Assembly: GCF_023347255.1 (NCBI RefSeq)
Contig: NZ_CP094466.1
Coordinates: 2,418,001 to 2,482,000 of the forward strand
Origin: Faecalibacterium sp. I4-3-84
Lineage (GTDB): Bacteria > Bacillota > Clostridia > Oscillospirales > Ruminococcaceae
Direction of reading: 5' to 3'
DNA: 64,000 nucleotides
Made by a program: the position numbers and the translations under genes. This document shows, piece by piece, positions 51,665 to 63,703 of this stretch (its first letter is position 1; every line of letters begins with the position of its first letter). The notes under the pieces are model-generated. The model worked only from the letters and a program-made list of their open reading frames with translations. It made no database searches and was not told where the DNA came from.

Positions 51665-53461
51665 ATGTTATATCCTGAACAGAATGAAGCTCGCCTGAAG
51701 CTGAGTCTTGACGGTACATGGGAGTTTATGCTGGGCAACTGCGAGGAAAATCGGTTCGACCCCGCAAAGCCGCTGCCGGATGCCCAGCCCATCGCCGTGC
51801 CTGCCAGCTACAACGACCAGAACGACCAGACCACCGCCCTGCGCCGCCACTACGGCTGGGCGTGGTATCAGCGGCAGGTCACCCTGCCCGCCTTCTGCAC
51901 CGGGCAGCGGGTGGTGCTGCGGTTTGGCTCGGTGACCCACACCGCAAAGGTCTGGCTGAACGGCCGGCTCATTGCGCAGCACAAGGGCGGCTTTACTCCC
52001 TTTGAAGCAGATGTTACCGCCCTGCTGCGCCCCGGCGAGACTGCACTGCTGACCGTAGCCTGCGACAACCGGGTGAACCACAGCACCCTGCCGGTGGGCA
52101 ACGAGGACGGGCAGCTGGCCTTCTTTGGCTCGGACAATGCGGGCATTCCCAGTGTGGAGGCTGCAAAGCGTGCCGCCGCACCCCAGAACCGCCCCAACTT
52201 TGATTTCTTCAACTATGCCGGCATCCACCGCTCGGTGGTGCTCTACACTACCCCTAAAGAGTACATTGAGGATGTGACCGTAGTGCCCGCCGTGGACGGC
52301 ACGGTGCAGTACACGGTAAAAACCACCGGCGGCGCACCTGTCCATGTCACCGTGCTGGACGCTGACGGCAACGCCGTAGCACAGGCAGAGGGCGCAGCGG
52401 GCACGATCACCATCCCGGAAGTGCACCTTTGGGAGCCAAGACCCGGCACGCCCTACCTGTACACCCTCCACATCACCTGTGGGGCAGACGTCTACGACCA
52501 GACCTTTGGGGTTCGCAGCATTGAGGTGAAGGGCACCCGGGTGCTTTTGAACGGCAAGCCGTTTTACTTCAAGGGCTTTTGCAAGCACGAGGACTTTACC
52601 GCCCACGGCCGCGGCTTTGACCCGGTGCTGAACGTAAAGGACGTGAACCTGATCCACTGGGCAAACGCCAACGCTGTGCGCACCAGCCACTATCCCTATG
52701 CCGAGGAGTTTTACGACCTGTGCGACCGGGAGGGCATTCTGGTCATGGACGAGACCCCGGCGGTGGGCATCGGCGGCGGAGCTGCGCTGAACCCCTACAA
52801 GGAATACCCCCTTGCGGAGCATCACCGGCAGGTGCTTGCCGAGATGATCCAACGGGACAAAAACCACCCCTGCGTGGTGCTGTGGAGCCTTGGCAACGAG
52901 CCGGATCTGGAGCACTTCCCGCAGGATGCCTACGACTACTGGCACCCGCTGTATGAGCTGGCGCATCAGCTGGACCCGCAGGATCGCCCGGTCACCCTCG
53001 TCTGCTGCCAGAACGACTATACCAGGGATATCACCACCCGCACCATGGATATCGTCTGCATCAACCGCTACTACGGCTGGTACAACCTTTCCGGAGACAT
53101 GGACGCTGCCTGCTATGGCTTGAATCAGGAGCTGGATTTCTGGGGATCTCAGCACAAGCCCGTGATGATGAGCGAATACGGCGCGGACACCGTAGCAGGC
53201 TTGCACACCGCCGGAGCAGAGATGTTCAGCGAGGAGTTTCAGGTGGAGTTTTACCGCCGTCTGGATGCAGAGTTTGACAAGCGCCCGTGGTTTGTGGGAG
53301 AATTTGTCTGGAACTTTGCAGACTACGACACCGTGCAGGGCCCCATGCGGGTGGACGGCAACAAAAAGGGTCTGTTCACCCGGGATCGCCGCCCCAAGCT
53401 GGGAATGCACTTTTTGCGCCAACGATGGCACGATATTCCGACCTTTGGATTTAAGGAGTGA
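51665..53461 (+). CDS. uidA: Beta-glucuronidase (GH2)
   Basis: 598 residues, three-domain GH2 enzyme without a signal peptide. Acid/base Glu in WSLGNEPD, nucleophile Glu in MMSEYGADT, and the N-x-K motif of glucuronidases in DGNKKGLFTRDRRPK, which holds the uronate carboxylate. The segment after DETPAVG is about 13 residues shorter than in E. coli GusA, so the active-site loop 1 is short or missing, as in enzymes suited to larger oligosaccharides. Removes terminal GlcA. First enzyme gene of the plus arm. Confidence 0.95.
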   Translation: MLYPEQNEARLKLSLDGTWEFMLGNCEENRFDPAKPLPDAQPIAVPASYNDQNDQTTALRRHYGWAWYQRQVTLPAFCTGQRVVLRFGSVTHTAKVWLNGRLIAQHKGGFTPFEADVTALLRPGETALLTVACDNRVNHSTLPVGNEDGQLAFFGSDNAGIPSVEAAKRAAAPQNRPNFDFFNYAGIHRSVVLYTTPKEYIEDVTVVPAVDGTVQYTVKTTGGAPVHVTVLDADGNAVAQAEGAAGTITIPEVHLWEPRPGTPYLYTLHITCGADVYDQTFGVRSIEVKGTRVLLNGKPFYFKGFCKHEDFTAHGRGFDPVLNVKDVNLIHWANANAVRTSHYPYAEEFYDLCDREGILVMDETPAVGIGGGAALNPYKEYPLAEHHRQVLAEMIQRDKNHPCVVLWSLGNEPDLEHFPQDAYDYWHPLYELAHQLDPQDRPVTLVCCQNDYTRDITTRTMDIVCINRYYGWYNLSGDMDAACYGLNQELDFWGSQHKPVMMSEYGADTVAGLHTAGAEMFSEEFQVEFYRRLDAEFDKRPWFVGEFVWNFADYDTVQGPMRVDGNKKGLFTRDRRPKLGMHFLRQRWHDIPTFGFKE

Positions 53462-53466
53462 TCACG

Positions 53467-54627
53467 ATGAAAACCTACCAAAACCACGCTATGACCGATG
53501 CCGAGGCAAGGCAGGCTCTGGCCGATGCCTGCAAGCAGGTGGAGACCAATCTGCCGCTGTACACCTACCAGTGTCAGAACCATTCCAGCGTGAACAATAT
53601 CTACCCCGGCTGCGCTAACGATCAGTGGACCTGCGGCTTCTGGCCGGGGGAGATCTGGCTGGCCTACGAGGCCACCGGCGACGAGAAATTCAAGACCGCC
53701 GCCCTCATTCAGGTGGACAGCTTTGCCGACCGCATTGCCCGCAAGGTGGAGGTAGACCACCACGACATGGGCTTTTTGTACAGCCCCACCTGCGTGGCAG
53801 CGTGGAAGCTGGTGGGCAGCGAAAAAGGCAAAAATGCCGCCATCGCTGCCGCCGACCAGCTGCTGACCCGTTACCAGCCCAGCGGAAAGTTTTTGCAGGC
53901 CTGGGGCACCATGGATGACCCCGACAATTACCGCTATATTATCGACTGTATGCTGAATGTTCCGCTGCTGTACTGGGCCGGCGAGACCACCGGAAACGAC
54001 CACTACCGGGAGATCGCGGCAGCGCATACAGCAACCACACTGGCAAATTCCTTCCGGCCGGATGGCAGCACCTACCACACCTTCTTCATGAATCCGGACG
54101 GCACCCCCAAGGGTGGCCGCACCTGTCAGGGCTACAAGGATGACAGCTTTTGGGCCAGAGGGCAGGCATGGGGCGTGTACGGCAGCGCCATCGGCTACAC
54201 CTACACCCATGATGAAAAGTTCCTCGAGGTGTTCCGCAAGGCGCTGGAGTTTTATCTCTCCCGCCTGCCGGAGGATCTGGTGCCCTGCTGGGATATGGTC
54301 TTTGCCCCGGAAAGCGGCGAGCCGAGGGACAGTTCCTCGGCGGCTATCGTGGCCTGCGGCCTGCTGGAGGCTGCAAAATATGTGGACGAAACAGAAGCTG
54401 CCCAGTGGCGCACTCTGGCCCGGCAGATGCTGGGCAGCCTTGCGGCACACTATGCCGTCAAGCCCGGCACTCTGGGCTCCGGCCAACTGCTCCACGGCAC
54501 TTACAGCAAAAAAAGCCCCTACAACACCTGCACCCCGGAGGGCGTGGATGAATGCACGAGCTGGGGCGATTATTTCTACATGGAGGCGCTGACCCGCCTG
54601 ACCAAAGACTGGGAGATGTACTGGTGA
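53467..54627 (+). CDS. GH88 unsaturated glucuronyl hydrolase
   Basis: 386 residues, alpha6/alpha6 barrel of the GH88 family. Motifs: WTCGFWPGEIWLAYE, HHDMGFLYSPT, MDDPDNYRYIIDCMLNVPLLYW (the Asp region that hydrates the double bond), RGQAWGVYGSAIGYTYT, EPRDSSSAAIVACG. It hydrolyses the delta-4,5 unsaturated uronates that polysaccharide lyases leave. AAGGAG is 9 nt before ATG 53467 (GTG 53458 is the alternative). Follows uidA closely and matches the lyase on the other arm. Confidence 0.93.
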   Translation: MKTYQNHAMTDAEARQALADACKQVETNLPLYTYQCQNHSSVNNIYPGCANDQWTCGFWPGEIWLAYEATGDEKFKTAALIQVDSFADRIARKVEVDHHDMGFLYSPTCVAAWKLVGSEKGKNAAIAAADQLLTRYQPSGKFLQAWGTMDDPDNYRYIIDCMLNVPLLYWAGETTGNDHYREIAAAHTATTLANSFRPDGSTYHTFFMNPDGTPKGGRTCQGYKDDSFWARGQAWGVYGSAIGYTYTHDEKFLEVFRKALEFYLSRLPEDLVPCWDMVFAPESGEPRDSSSAAIVACGLLEAAKYVDETEAAQWRTLARQMLGSLAAHYAVKPGTLGSGQLLHGTYSKKSPYNTCTPEGVDECTSWGDYFYMEALTRLTKDWEMYW

Positions 54628-56315
54628 TGAACTTGCAGACCAAAGCGGATTTTACCGCGCTGATGCACAAATTTCTCGACCCGCTCAAACCGTATTATTC
54701 CGCAGGCTGTGCCCGGCTGCATCTGGGCGAGACCGGCGTGACCTACAACCGGAGCGCCATTGAGCTGGAAGCCTTCAGCCGCCCGCTGTGGGCACTGGTA
54801 CCCTTCTGGGTGGGCGGTGGCTCTGACCCGCAATTTGAAGAAATCTACCGCAAGGGTCTTGCCGCCGGTGCCGACCCGGAAAACCCCGAATACTGGGGCA
54901 CTACTGGGGAGTACGACCAGTGCTATGTGGAAATGGCTGCCATTGCCTGCGGCATCCTCACCGCGCCGGAAAAGCTCTGGACACCGCTTTCGGACACCGA
55001 AAAGCAGAACCTTGCCGCATGGCTGGGGCAGATCAATGTCCACACCATCCCGGACTGCAATTGGCAGTTCTTCCGCATTCTGGTAAACCTTGCCCTCAAG
55101 AGTGTGGGGATGTCCTACAGCCCGGAGCTGCTGGAGGATGGCCTTTGCAAAATTGACAGCTATTACAGCGGCGACGGCTGGTCTACCGATGGTGCCAGCA
55201 TCCAGAAGGATTACTACATTCCTTGGGCCATCCAGTATTACGGGCTGCTGTACTCTAAGCTTGCCGCCGACACCGACCCCCGGCGCGCAGAACTCTACCG
55301 TCGGCGCGCCCAGCTGTTTGCACAGCAGTTCGTCTATTGGTTCGATGCCAACGGTGCAGCGCTGCCCTTTGGCCGCAGCCTGACCTACCGGTTTGCCCAG
55401 AACAGCTTCTGGGCAGCCTGCATCTGGGCTGGGGTGGAACCGCTGCCTCTGCCGGTAATGAAGGGGATCATCGTCCGCAACTTCAACTGGTGGCTGGAAC
55501 AGAAGATGTTCGACCGGGACGGCATTCTGACCATCGGCTACTGCTACCCGCAGATGTATATGGCCGAGCGGTACAACGCCCCGGGCAGCCCTTACTGGGG
55601 CATGAAGAGCTTTTTGCTGCTTGCTCTGCCGGACGACCACCCCTTCTGGTCTGCAGAGGCCGCTCCCATGCCCGCATTAGAATGGCTCAAACCCATGCCC
55701 TATGCCAATATGCTGGTGCAGCGCCGTGCAGGCCGGGTGACGGCCTACGCCGCCGGTGTCAACGAGGGACACGGGCATGGGCAGTTCCCGGAAAAGTACG
55801 CAAAATTTGCCTACGATACCCGCTTTGGCTTCTGCGCCTCCCGCAGCCGTGAGGTGCTCAATCAGGCTGCACCGGACAGTATGCTGGCCTTTGTCATCGA
55901 CGACAATGTGTTTGTGCGCAAGGTGAGCAAAACGTGGAAAATTGAAGCAGGGGCTGTGACTGCGCAGTGGTCACCTTTCCCCGGTATTGAGGTGACCACC
56001 ACCATTACCCCCACTTCCACCGGCCACCGCCGCCACCACGAAATTGACAGCATATACGAATGCGATGCCTACGACTGCGGCTTTGCCGTGCCTAATTTTG
56101 CGCCGGACTACAAGGAATGCGCCGAGGATGGCCTTGCCACCGCCAGCTGCGATACCTTGCGCAGTGCCGTGGCAGGCAGGGGAGAGGCCGTTGTCATTGG
56201 CTGTGACCCCAACACCAGCCTGTATTTTACCAACGTCCACCTGCCTGCCGTAAAGTACCACATCCCCAAGGGGCATACAGAGCTGGATACCGAGATTTTT
56301 GACGAAGCATACTGA
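54627..56315 (+). CDS. DUF2264-family protein
   Basis: 562 residues; the ATG overlaps the GH88 stop (TGATG). N-terminal barrel part: NRSAIELEAFSRPLWALVPFWVGGG, TTGEYDQCYVEMAAIACGI, DCNWQFFRILVNLALKSVG, GDGWSTDGASIQKDYYIPWAIQYYGLLY. C-terminal beta domain: VNEGHGHGQFPEKYAKFAYDTRFGFC. DUF2264 proteins are found in glycan loci and resemble polysaccharide lyases/hydrolases; activity unproven. Cytoplasmic. It may be a second oligosaccharide-processing enzyme. Confidence 0.85.
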   Translation: MNLQTKADFTALMHKFLDPLKPYYSAGCARLHLGETGVTYNRSAIELEAFSRPLWALVPFWVGGGSDPQFEEIYRKGLAAGADPENPEYWGTTGEYDQCYVEMAAIACGILTAPEKLWTPLSDTEKQNLAAWLGQINVHTIPDCNWQFFRILVNLALKSVGMSYSPELLEDGLCKIDSYYSGDGWSTDGASIQKDYYIPWAIQYYGLLYSKLAADTDPRRAELYRRRAQLFAQQFVYWFDANGAALPFGRSLTYRFAQNSFWAACIWAGVEPLPLPVMKGIIVRNFNWWLEQKMFDRDGILTIGYCYPQMYMAERYNAPGSPYWGMKSFLLLALPDDHPFWSAEAAPMPALEWLKPMPYANMLVQRRAGRVTAYAAGVNEGHGHGQFPEKYAKFAYDTRFGFCASRSREVLNQAAPDSMLAFVIDDNVFVRKVSKTWKIEAGAVTAQWSPFPGIEVTTTITPTSTGHRRHHEIDSIYECDAYDCGFAVPNFAPDYKECAEDGLATASCDTLRSAVAGRGEAVVIGCDPNTSLYFTNVHLPAVKYHIPKGHTELDTEIFDEAY

Positions 56316-59420
<3,105 letters not shown>

Positions 59421-59582
59421 AAATTCACTTTGGTCTTATTGCAAAACCGTCACAAGATAAAAATTAACGCAACATACAAATAGTATATTTGCGATACATT
59501 GACCGTGCCGTCTCTGCCAAGACCGATAACCGTTTGCAGTTCCGCTCTTGATTTTTTACATTTCGCCGCTCCGGCGGCATAC

Positions 59583-59629
59583 AAAATTCCCCTTCGCTGA
59601 CTTCATCGGCCAGTGTAGGGGGATTTTTT
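59583..59629 (+). terminator. Terminator downstream of beta-galactosidase gene
   Basis: AAATTCCCC / GGGGGATTT outer arms with an inner CGCTGAC/GCCAGTG stem, then TTTTTTG. The rest of 59421-59722 is gene-free. Confidence 0.75.
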
Positions 59630-59722
59630 GTTTGTAGATTTCTTTGTGCAAATTGCTATCGCATTTTTATTTTGCAACAGCCCCTTTTTTGTTATATAAA
59701 CCTGAGAATCATTGCGCGGGGT

Positions 59723-59790
59723 ATCGTGATTGTGTTACAAATTTTTATGAAATTATATGCAACTATACGATTTTGAGAAATTTTGTAGAC
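59723..59790 (+). repeat. Block shared with 16495-16563, upstream of a lipoprotein gene
   Basis: Begins ATCGTGATTGTGTTACAA and contains CTATACGATTTTGAGAAATT, clearly related to the block before the element A lipoprotein. Confidence 0.7.
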
Positions 59791-59876
59791 GAGTGAACAA
59801 ACTTGGATTAAATTTAAGCTACAGTAGATAGTGTTCTGAAATTCGCGGACTTCTTCTCTTCAATGGAGGAAACAGT

Positions 59877-60386
59877 ATGAAAAAGATGATTGCAGGGATT
59901 CTCTGTCTTGTGCTGGCACTTTCATTATCTGGCTGCGGAACAAATGCTCAAAGTTCAGATACATGTAATGCGAACTACGAAGAGGGATACACTGCTGGCT
60001 ACGAAGCAGGGTATCATGATGGAAAACAGCAAGTGACCGGAAATGAAAAGCGATTTGCGCAGTTTTCGGGTTCTTTTACAGCTACTGTTGAGCAGCTCCT
60101 GCCTGATTATTACGCACTTCCGGGAAAAACGATTGCCGTTGTTCACTTCTTTCAGGACAGGCCATTTTTGCTTCATTTCCAGAAGGACTTGACAGGCGAA
60201 CTGATTGAAGGAACATCTTATGTGTTTGAGTTTGAGACTTTTCAAGTTGAACTTCCCGAGGATGAAGAAGATCTGGATATTTTAGATTATATGTATTCAA
60301 TAAATGTTACCGGTTATAGAGCTGCAGAAGATGATGAACTCGGAACGGATAGCAAGCTGCCAACGGTTGAAATCGTATTGAAGTAA
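59877..60386 (+). CDS. Small secreted lipoprotein, unknown function
   Basis: 169 residues. Lipoprotein signal KKMIAGILCLVLALSLSGC (lipobox LSGC). The mature part has a short Tyr/Gly repeat (NYEEGYTAGYEAGYHDGK), then a beta-rich domain (GKTIAVVHFFQDRPFLLHFQK, GTSYVFEFETFQVELPEDEED). ATGGAGGAAACAGT precedes the ATG. Related in plan, though not clearly in sequence, to the element A lipoprotein at 16684, and it has the same upstream block. Function unknown. Confidence 0.82.
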   Translation: MKKMIAGILCLVLALSLSGCGTNAQSSDTCNANYEEGYTAGYEAGYHDGKQQVTGNEKRFAQFSGSFTATVEQLLPDYYALPGKTIAVVHFFQDRPFLLHFQKDLTGELIEGTSYVFEFETFQVELPEDEEDLDILDYMYSINVTGYRAAEDDELGTDSKLPTVEIVLK

Positions 60387-60456
60387 GCTGCCAAGCTGCT
60401 TTACAAGAAAACGCGGAGATGAGCAGTATACATTGCAGATAGGATTCAAACGTCGT

Positions 60457-60657
60457 ATGAAGAACACATTTTCAAAAAATAAAACTTGCTCCGGATTTTT
60501 GCTGATCGTATTTTCAGCATATATGCTATGCTATCTTCTCTCTCAAACAGTGCTTCGTGAGATTTATCTGTTTATAGCAGTTTGCGTTTTTAATGCACAA
60601 GCAACATCCGCAAACTGCATATCGCAAATATGCCGTTTTAATAGGCACTATTTTTGA
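60457..60657 (+). pseudogene. Possible decayed membrane protein gene, part 1
   Basis: 66-residue frame with a hydrophobic stretch (CSGFLLIVFSAYMLCYLLSQTVL, then EIYLFIAVCVF). No ribosome site. The overlapping frame at 60593-60871 continues with further hydrophobic stretches, so this may be one gene broken by a frameshift. Confidence 0.3.
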
Positions 60658-60871
60658 AAATTGCGATAAATGGACAGCAGACCATTATTATTTGTGTCTA
60701 TGGGCTGCATCTGGCATTTTCTGTTTTCCGGAAATGTATAATGCAGCTCTGATCACAACAGTTGGAAACGGGGCAGGAATTCTGCTTGGCCAGTTGTTGG
60801 GTGATTTCATCATCAAAATAAATGCAGCAAAAATCACGCCGGATCTGTACATAAATATCGGAGAAGAGTAA
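60593..60871 (+). pseudogene. Possible decayed membrane protein gene, part 2
   Basis: 92-residue frame. The second half (ALITTVGNGAGILLGQLLGDFIIKIN) looks like a membrane segment with a glycine pattern. Start and upstream part are not convincing. Not assigned to a family. Confidence 0.3.
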
Positions 60872-60874
60872 TAT

Positions 60875-60997
60875 ATGGGAAGCTTCGGAAAGATATCGGT
60901 AAAATATGTGTTCAAGGCAGAGGAGTTCCAGAAGGCGTTCGATACCCTTGCAGACCGCAACAGCGGCGCTGGCAAGGTGGTGCTGACCTTCGCCTGA
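60875..60997 (+). pseudogene. 3' remnant of a zinc-dependent alcohol dehydrogenase
   Basis: 40-residue frame ending FKAEEFQKAFDTLADRNSGA then GKVVLTFA, which matches the C-terminus of medium-chain (sorbitol/idonate-type) dehydrogenases. The catalytic and NAD-binding parts are absent, so only the gene end remains. Confidence 0.7.
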
Positions 60998-61038
60998 GAG
61001 CAAGTGCCCTTTACATTATAAAAAGATAAACAAAAAGG

Positions 61039-61075
61039 AGCTGCTGCACAGTGTTTGTGCGGCGGCTCTTTTTTT
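61039..61075 (+). terminator. Intrinsic terminator
   Basis: AGCTGCTGCACA/TGTGCGGCGGCT stem, 5-nt loop, T8 tail. Sequence resembles the terminator at 23563-23605. Confidence 0.92.
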
Positions 61076-61088
61076 GCCTGCGGAGGAC

Positions 61089-61117
61089 TTGACAAGAATG
61101 ATATAAAGTGATATGAT
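61089..61117 (+). promoter_or_regulatory. Promoter of the SPFH-protein operon
   Basis: TTGACA (61089-61094), 17 bp, TATGAT (61112-61117). Confidence 0.85.
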
Positions 61118-61167
61118 TTTGATATCACAAAGAAACGCTTCCACACCTTGTGAAGGAGGGAACTGTT

Positions 61168-62199
61168 ATGGAAGAGAAAATTCTGCAGACGAAAAAGAAC
61201 GGCATGGTCATGCTGCTGCTCACCCTGCTGGGCTATGCTGTTACCGTCCCGCTGTTTTTCTACAGCATCATTCTGCTGGACGAAAGCCTGTTTCCGGGCA
61301 TCCTGCTCACGATCTTGTCCATCGCATACTGGGTGGCGGGCATCTTCCTGTTCTGCGGCCTGAAGGTGTTAAAGCCCCAGGAAGCACTGGTGCTCACCCT
61401 GTTCGGCGATTACATCGGCACTCTGAAGGGACAGGGCTTTTACTGGGTGAATCCGTTCTGCACTGCAGTCAACCCGGCAGCTGGCACCAAACTGAGCCAG
61501 AGCGGCGATGTGAACAGTGGTGAAACCGGCATGGCGGTCCTGCTTAAGGCAGGTAACAGCAGTTCCCAGACCGCAGAATTGACCAGCAAGAAGATCTCGC
61601 TAAAAATGATGACCCTCAACAACTCCCGCCAGAAGATCAACGATTGTCTGGGCAACCCGGTGGAGATCGGCATTGCGGTCATCTGGCGCGTGACCGATAC
61701 CGCAAAGGCCGTGTTCAATGTGGACAACTACAAGGAGTACCTCTCCCTGCAGTGCGACAGCGCTCTGCGCAATGTGGTGCGCGTTTACCCCTATGATGTG
61801 GCTCCCAATGTGGACACCACCGGCGACGGCGTAGCCGATGAGGGCAGTCTGCGCGGCTCCTCGGAGGTGGTAGCCGCCCGCATCCGGGACGAGATCCAGA
61901 AGAATGTAGCCGAGGCCGGCATCGAGGTAGTGGAAGCCCGCATCACCTATCTGGCCTATGCGCCGGAGATCGCGGCCGTGATGCTGCAGCGCCAGCAGGC
62001 AAGCGCCATCATCGATGCCCGCAAGATGATCGTGGACGGTGCTGTGGGCATGGTGGAAATGGCCCTTGAACGCCTGAATGAGAACAAGGTAGTGGAGCTG
62101 GACGACGAGCGCAAGGCGGCAATGGTCTCCAACCTGCTGGTGGTGCTGTGCGGCAACCGTGATGCCCAGCCCATCGTGAACAGCGGCAGCCTGTACTGA
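61168..62199 (+). CDS. SPFH/Band-7 domain membrane protein
   Basis: 343 residues. Two N-terminal membrane helices ([20 protein letters not shown], then [20 protein letters not shown]), then an SPFH domain ([75 protein letters not shown]) and a helical tail ([31 protein letters not shown]). Prokaryotic flotillin/slipin-type scaffold proteins organise membrane zones. AAGGAGGG gives the ATG at 61168. Its stop overlaps the start of the Arc-like gene, a common pair. Confidence 0.92.
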   Translation: MEEKILQTKKNGMVMLLLTLLGYAVTVPLFFYSIILLDESLFPGILLTILSIAYWVAGIFLFCGLKVLKPQEALVLTLFGDYIGTLKGQGFYWVNPFCTAVNPAAGTKLSQSGDVNSGETGMAVLLKAGNSSSQTAELTSKKISLKMMTLNNSRQKINDCLGNPVEIGIAVIWRVTDTAKAVFNVDNYKEYLSLQCDSALRNVVRVYPYDVAPNVDTTGDGVADEGSLRGSSEVVAARIRDEIQKNVAEAGIEVVEARITYLAYAPEIAAVMLQRQQASAIIDARKMIVDGAVGMVEMALERLNENKVVELDDERKAAMVSNLLVVLCGNRDAQPIVNSGSLY

Positions 62200-62399
62200 T
62201 GGCAGAACCAAAAAAGCAGGTGCCCCTGCGCCTGAACGCGAAGCTCTACGATGCCCTTGCCGCCTGGGCCGAAGATGACTTCCGCTCGGTGAACGGGCAG
62301 ATCGAATATCTGCTGACGGAGTGCGTGCGGCAGCGCAAAAAGAACGGCAAGTATGTCTCGGACCAGATCGATGTGCCGCCTGAACTGGATATCAAATAA
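62199..62399 (+). CDS. Arc-like ribbon-helix-helix protein
   Basis: 66 residues. [32 protein letters not shown] is an Arc/MetJ-type ribbon-helix-helix. Start overlaps the SPFH stop (TGATGG), so both proteins are made together. In related genomes such small proteins often follow SPFH genes; here it may regulate the operon or interact with the scaffold. Confidence 0.85.
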   Translation: MAEPKKQVPLRLNAKLYDALAAWAEDDFRSVNGQIEYLLTECVRQRKKNGKYVSDQIDVPPELDIK

Positions 62400-62410
62400 A
62401 TACCAATTGG

Positions 62411-62449
62411 CCCCGGCTGTGCGGATGAACTTTGCATGGCCGGGGGTTT
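62411..62449 (+). terminator. Terminator of the SPFH operon
   Basis: CCCCGGC/GCCGGGG stem with a 21-nt loop, then GTTTGTGTTT. Confidence 0.75.
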
Positions 62450-62516
62450 GTGTTTATCGGTGGCTCCCTAAAGGCTGAAAATGCGAAATTTCCTGCCGGA
62501 AAATAACGAAAATGCA

Positions 62517-62546
62517 TTGACAGTTGCACACCTGTGACGCTATAAT
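62517..62546 (+). promoter_or_regulatory. Promoter of the LCP-family gene
   Basis: TTGACA (62517-62522), 18 bp, TATAAT (62541-62546). Confidence 0.88.
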
Positions 62547-62630
62547 AAGCCAAGGAATATCTTTCTGTGGCAATGGAAAGACCTTCCCGCAGAAAACTAT
62601 ATTCCGAAGAAAAGAGGGAAGCTTACCCGC

Positions 62631-63626
62631 TTGAACAGACAAAAACAACATCGTGGTGCCGCTGCTGCGCTGGCTGTGCTGGTGCTGGCAGCTGTACTGT
62701 TTTTTGTGGGCGGAAGCTGGCTGGAAAAGCGCAGCCAAAAGCCGGAGACCCGGACGGAGCTGCCGCAGGAGACCGCTGAGACCATGGAAGTGGACGGCGT
62801 GACCTACCGCAGGCGCACAGACCTGACCACCATTCTTGTTATGGGCATCGATCATGACAGCGAGATCGAGGCAGAAGGCTCCTATCAGGGCGGTCAGGCG
62901 GATTTCCAGCGGCTGATCGTGATAGACAGCAAAAACAAGACTGTCCGTCAGCTCAAGATCGACCGCGACACCATGGCAGGGGTTACGGTGCTGGGTATGC
63001 TGGGCAACCCGGTAGGCACCACCCAAATGCAGATCAGCCTTGCCCATGGCTTTGGCGATGGCAGGGAAGAAAGCTGCGGTTACGCCCGCGACGCAGTCTC
63101 GCGCCTGCTGCAGGGCAAGAGCATCGATTTTTACCTTGCCATGAGTCTGGACGGCATCTCGGTGCTGAACGACCTTGCAGGCGGTGTGACCGTGACGCTG
63201 GAGGACGACTTCTCCGCAGCAGACCCGGCCATGACCAAGGGAGCTACCCTGACGCTGCAGGGCGATCAGGCTGAGATTTTTGTGCGCAGGCGCATGGATA
63301 TTGGCGAAGGCACCAACGAAGCCCGCATGGTGCGGCAGGAGGAGTATCTTGCACAGCTTTCCGCACAGCTGGAAAGCAGGGTGCAGCAGGATCAGCAGTT
63401 CACCGCACAGGTGTACGATGCGCTGCAACCTTATCTGGTCACCGACCTTGCAAAGGGTCAGCTGGTCAATGAGGTGTGGGCCGCAAAGGACGATACTGTG
63501 GAACCTGCCATTGCACTGGAGGGCGAGCACAAGGTGGCAGAGGACGGATTCACCGAATTCTATCCGACCGAAGCTTCCATCCAGAAAGCGGTTCTGACGC
63601 TGTTCTGGGAGCCTGTTGAAGAATGA
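62631..63626 (+). CDS. LCP-family (LytR-CpsA-Psr) cell-wall protein
   Basis: 331 residues from TTG 62631 (GAGGGAAGC upstream). One N-terminal membrane helix, then an outside LCP domain: TTILVMGIDHDSE, ADFQRLIVIDSKNKTVRQLKIDRDTM, YARDAVSRLLQGKSIDFYLAMSLDGISVLNDLAGGVTV, and an Arg-rich FVRRRMDIGEGTNEARMVRQEEYL. The Asp/Arg residues fit the pyrophosphate-binding pocket. The family transfers polymers from a lipid carrier to peptidoglycan. The FVRRR sequence is typical, so it is likely active. Confidence 0.88.
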   Translation: MNRQKQHRGAAAALAVLVLAAVLFFVGGSWLEKRSQKPETRTELPQETAETMEVDGVTYRRRTDLTTILVMGIDHDSEIEAEGSYQGGQADFQRLIVIDSKNKTVRQLKIDRDTMAGVTVLGMLGNPVGTTQMQISLAHGFGDGREESCGYARDAVSRLLQGKSIDFYLAMSLDGISVLNDLAGGVTVTLEDDFSAADPAMTKGATLTLQGDQAEIFVRRRMDIGEGTNEARMVRQEEYLAQLSAQLESRVQQDQQFTAQVYDALQPYLVTDLAKGQLVNEVWAAKDDTVEPAIALEGEHKVAEDGFTEFYPTEASIQKAVLTLFWEPVEE

Positions 63627-63703
63627 TGTAAATGTTGAAAAGCATTTGCGATAGAAAGCAGCATCTTGGGGAGTGCGGCTTGAAGTGAAAGGAGATCTTC
63701 ATT

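Noticed and set aside
51668-53431. 587-residue minus-strand frame opposite beta-glucuronidase
   Set aside because: Antisense shadow of a strongly conserved GH2 gene.
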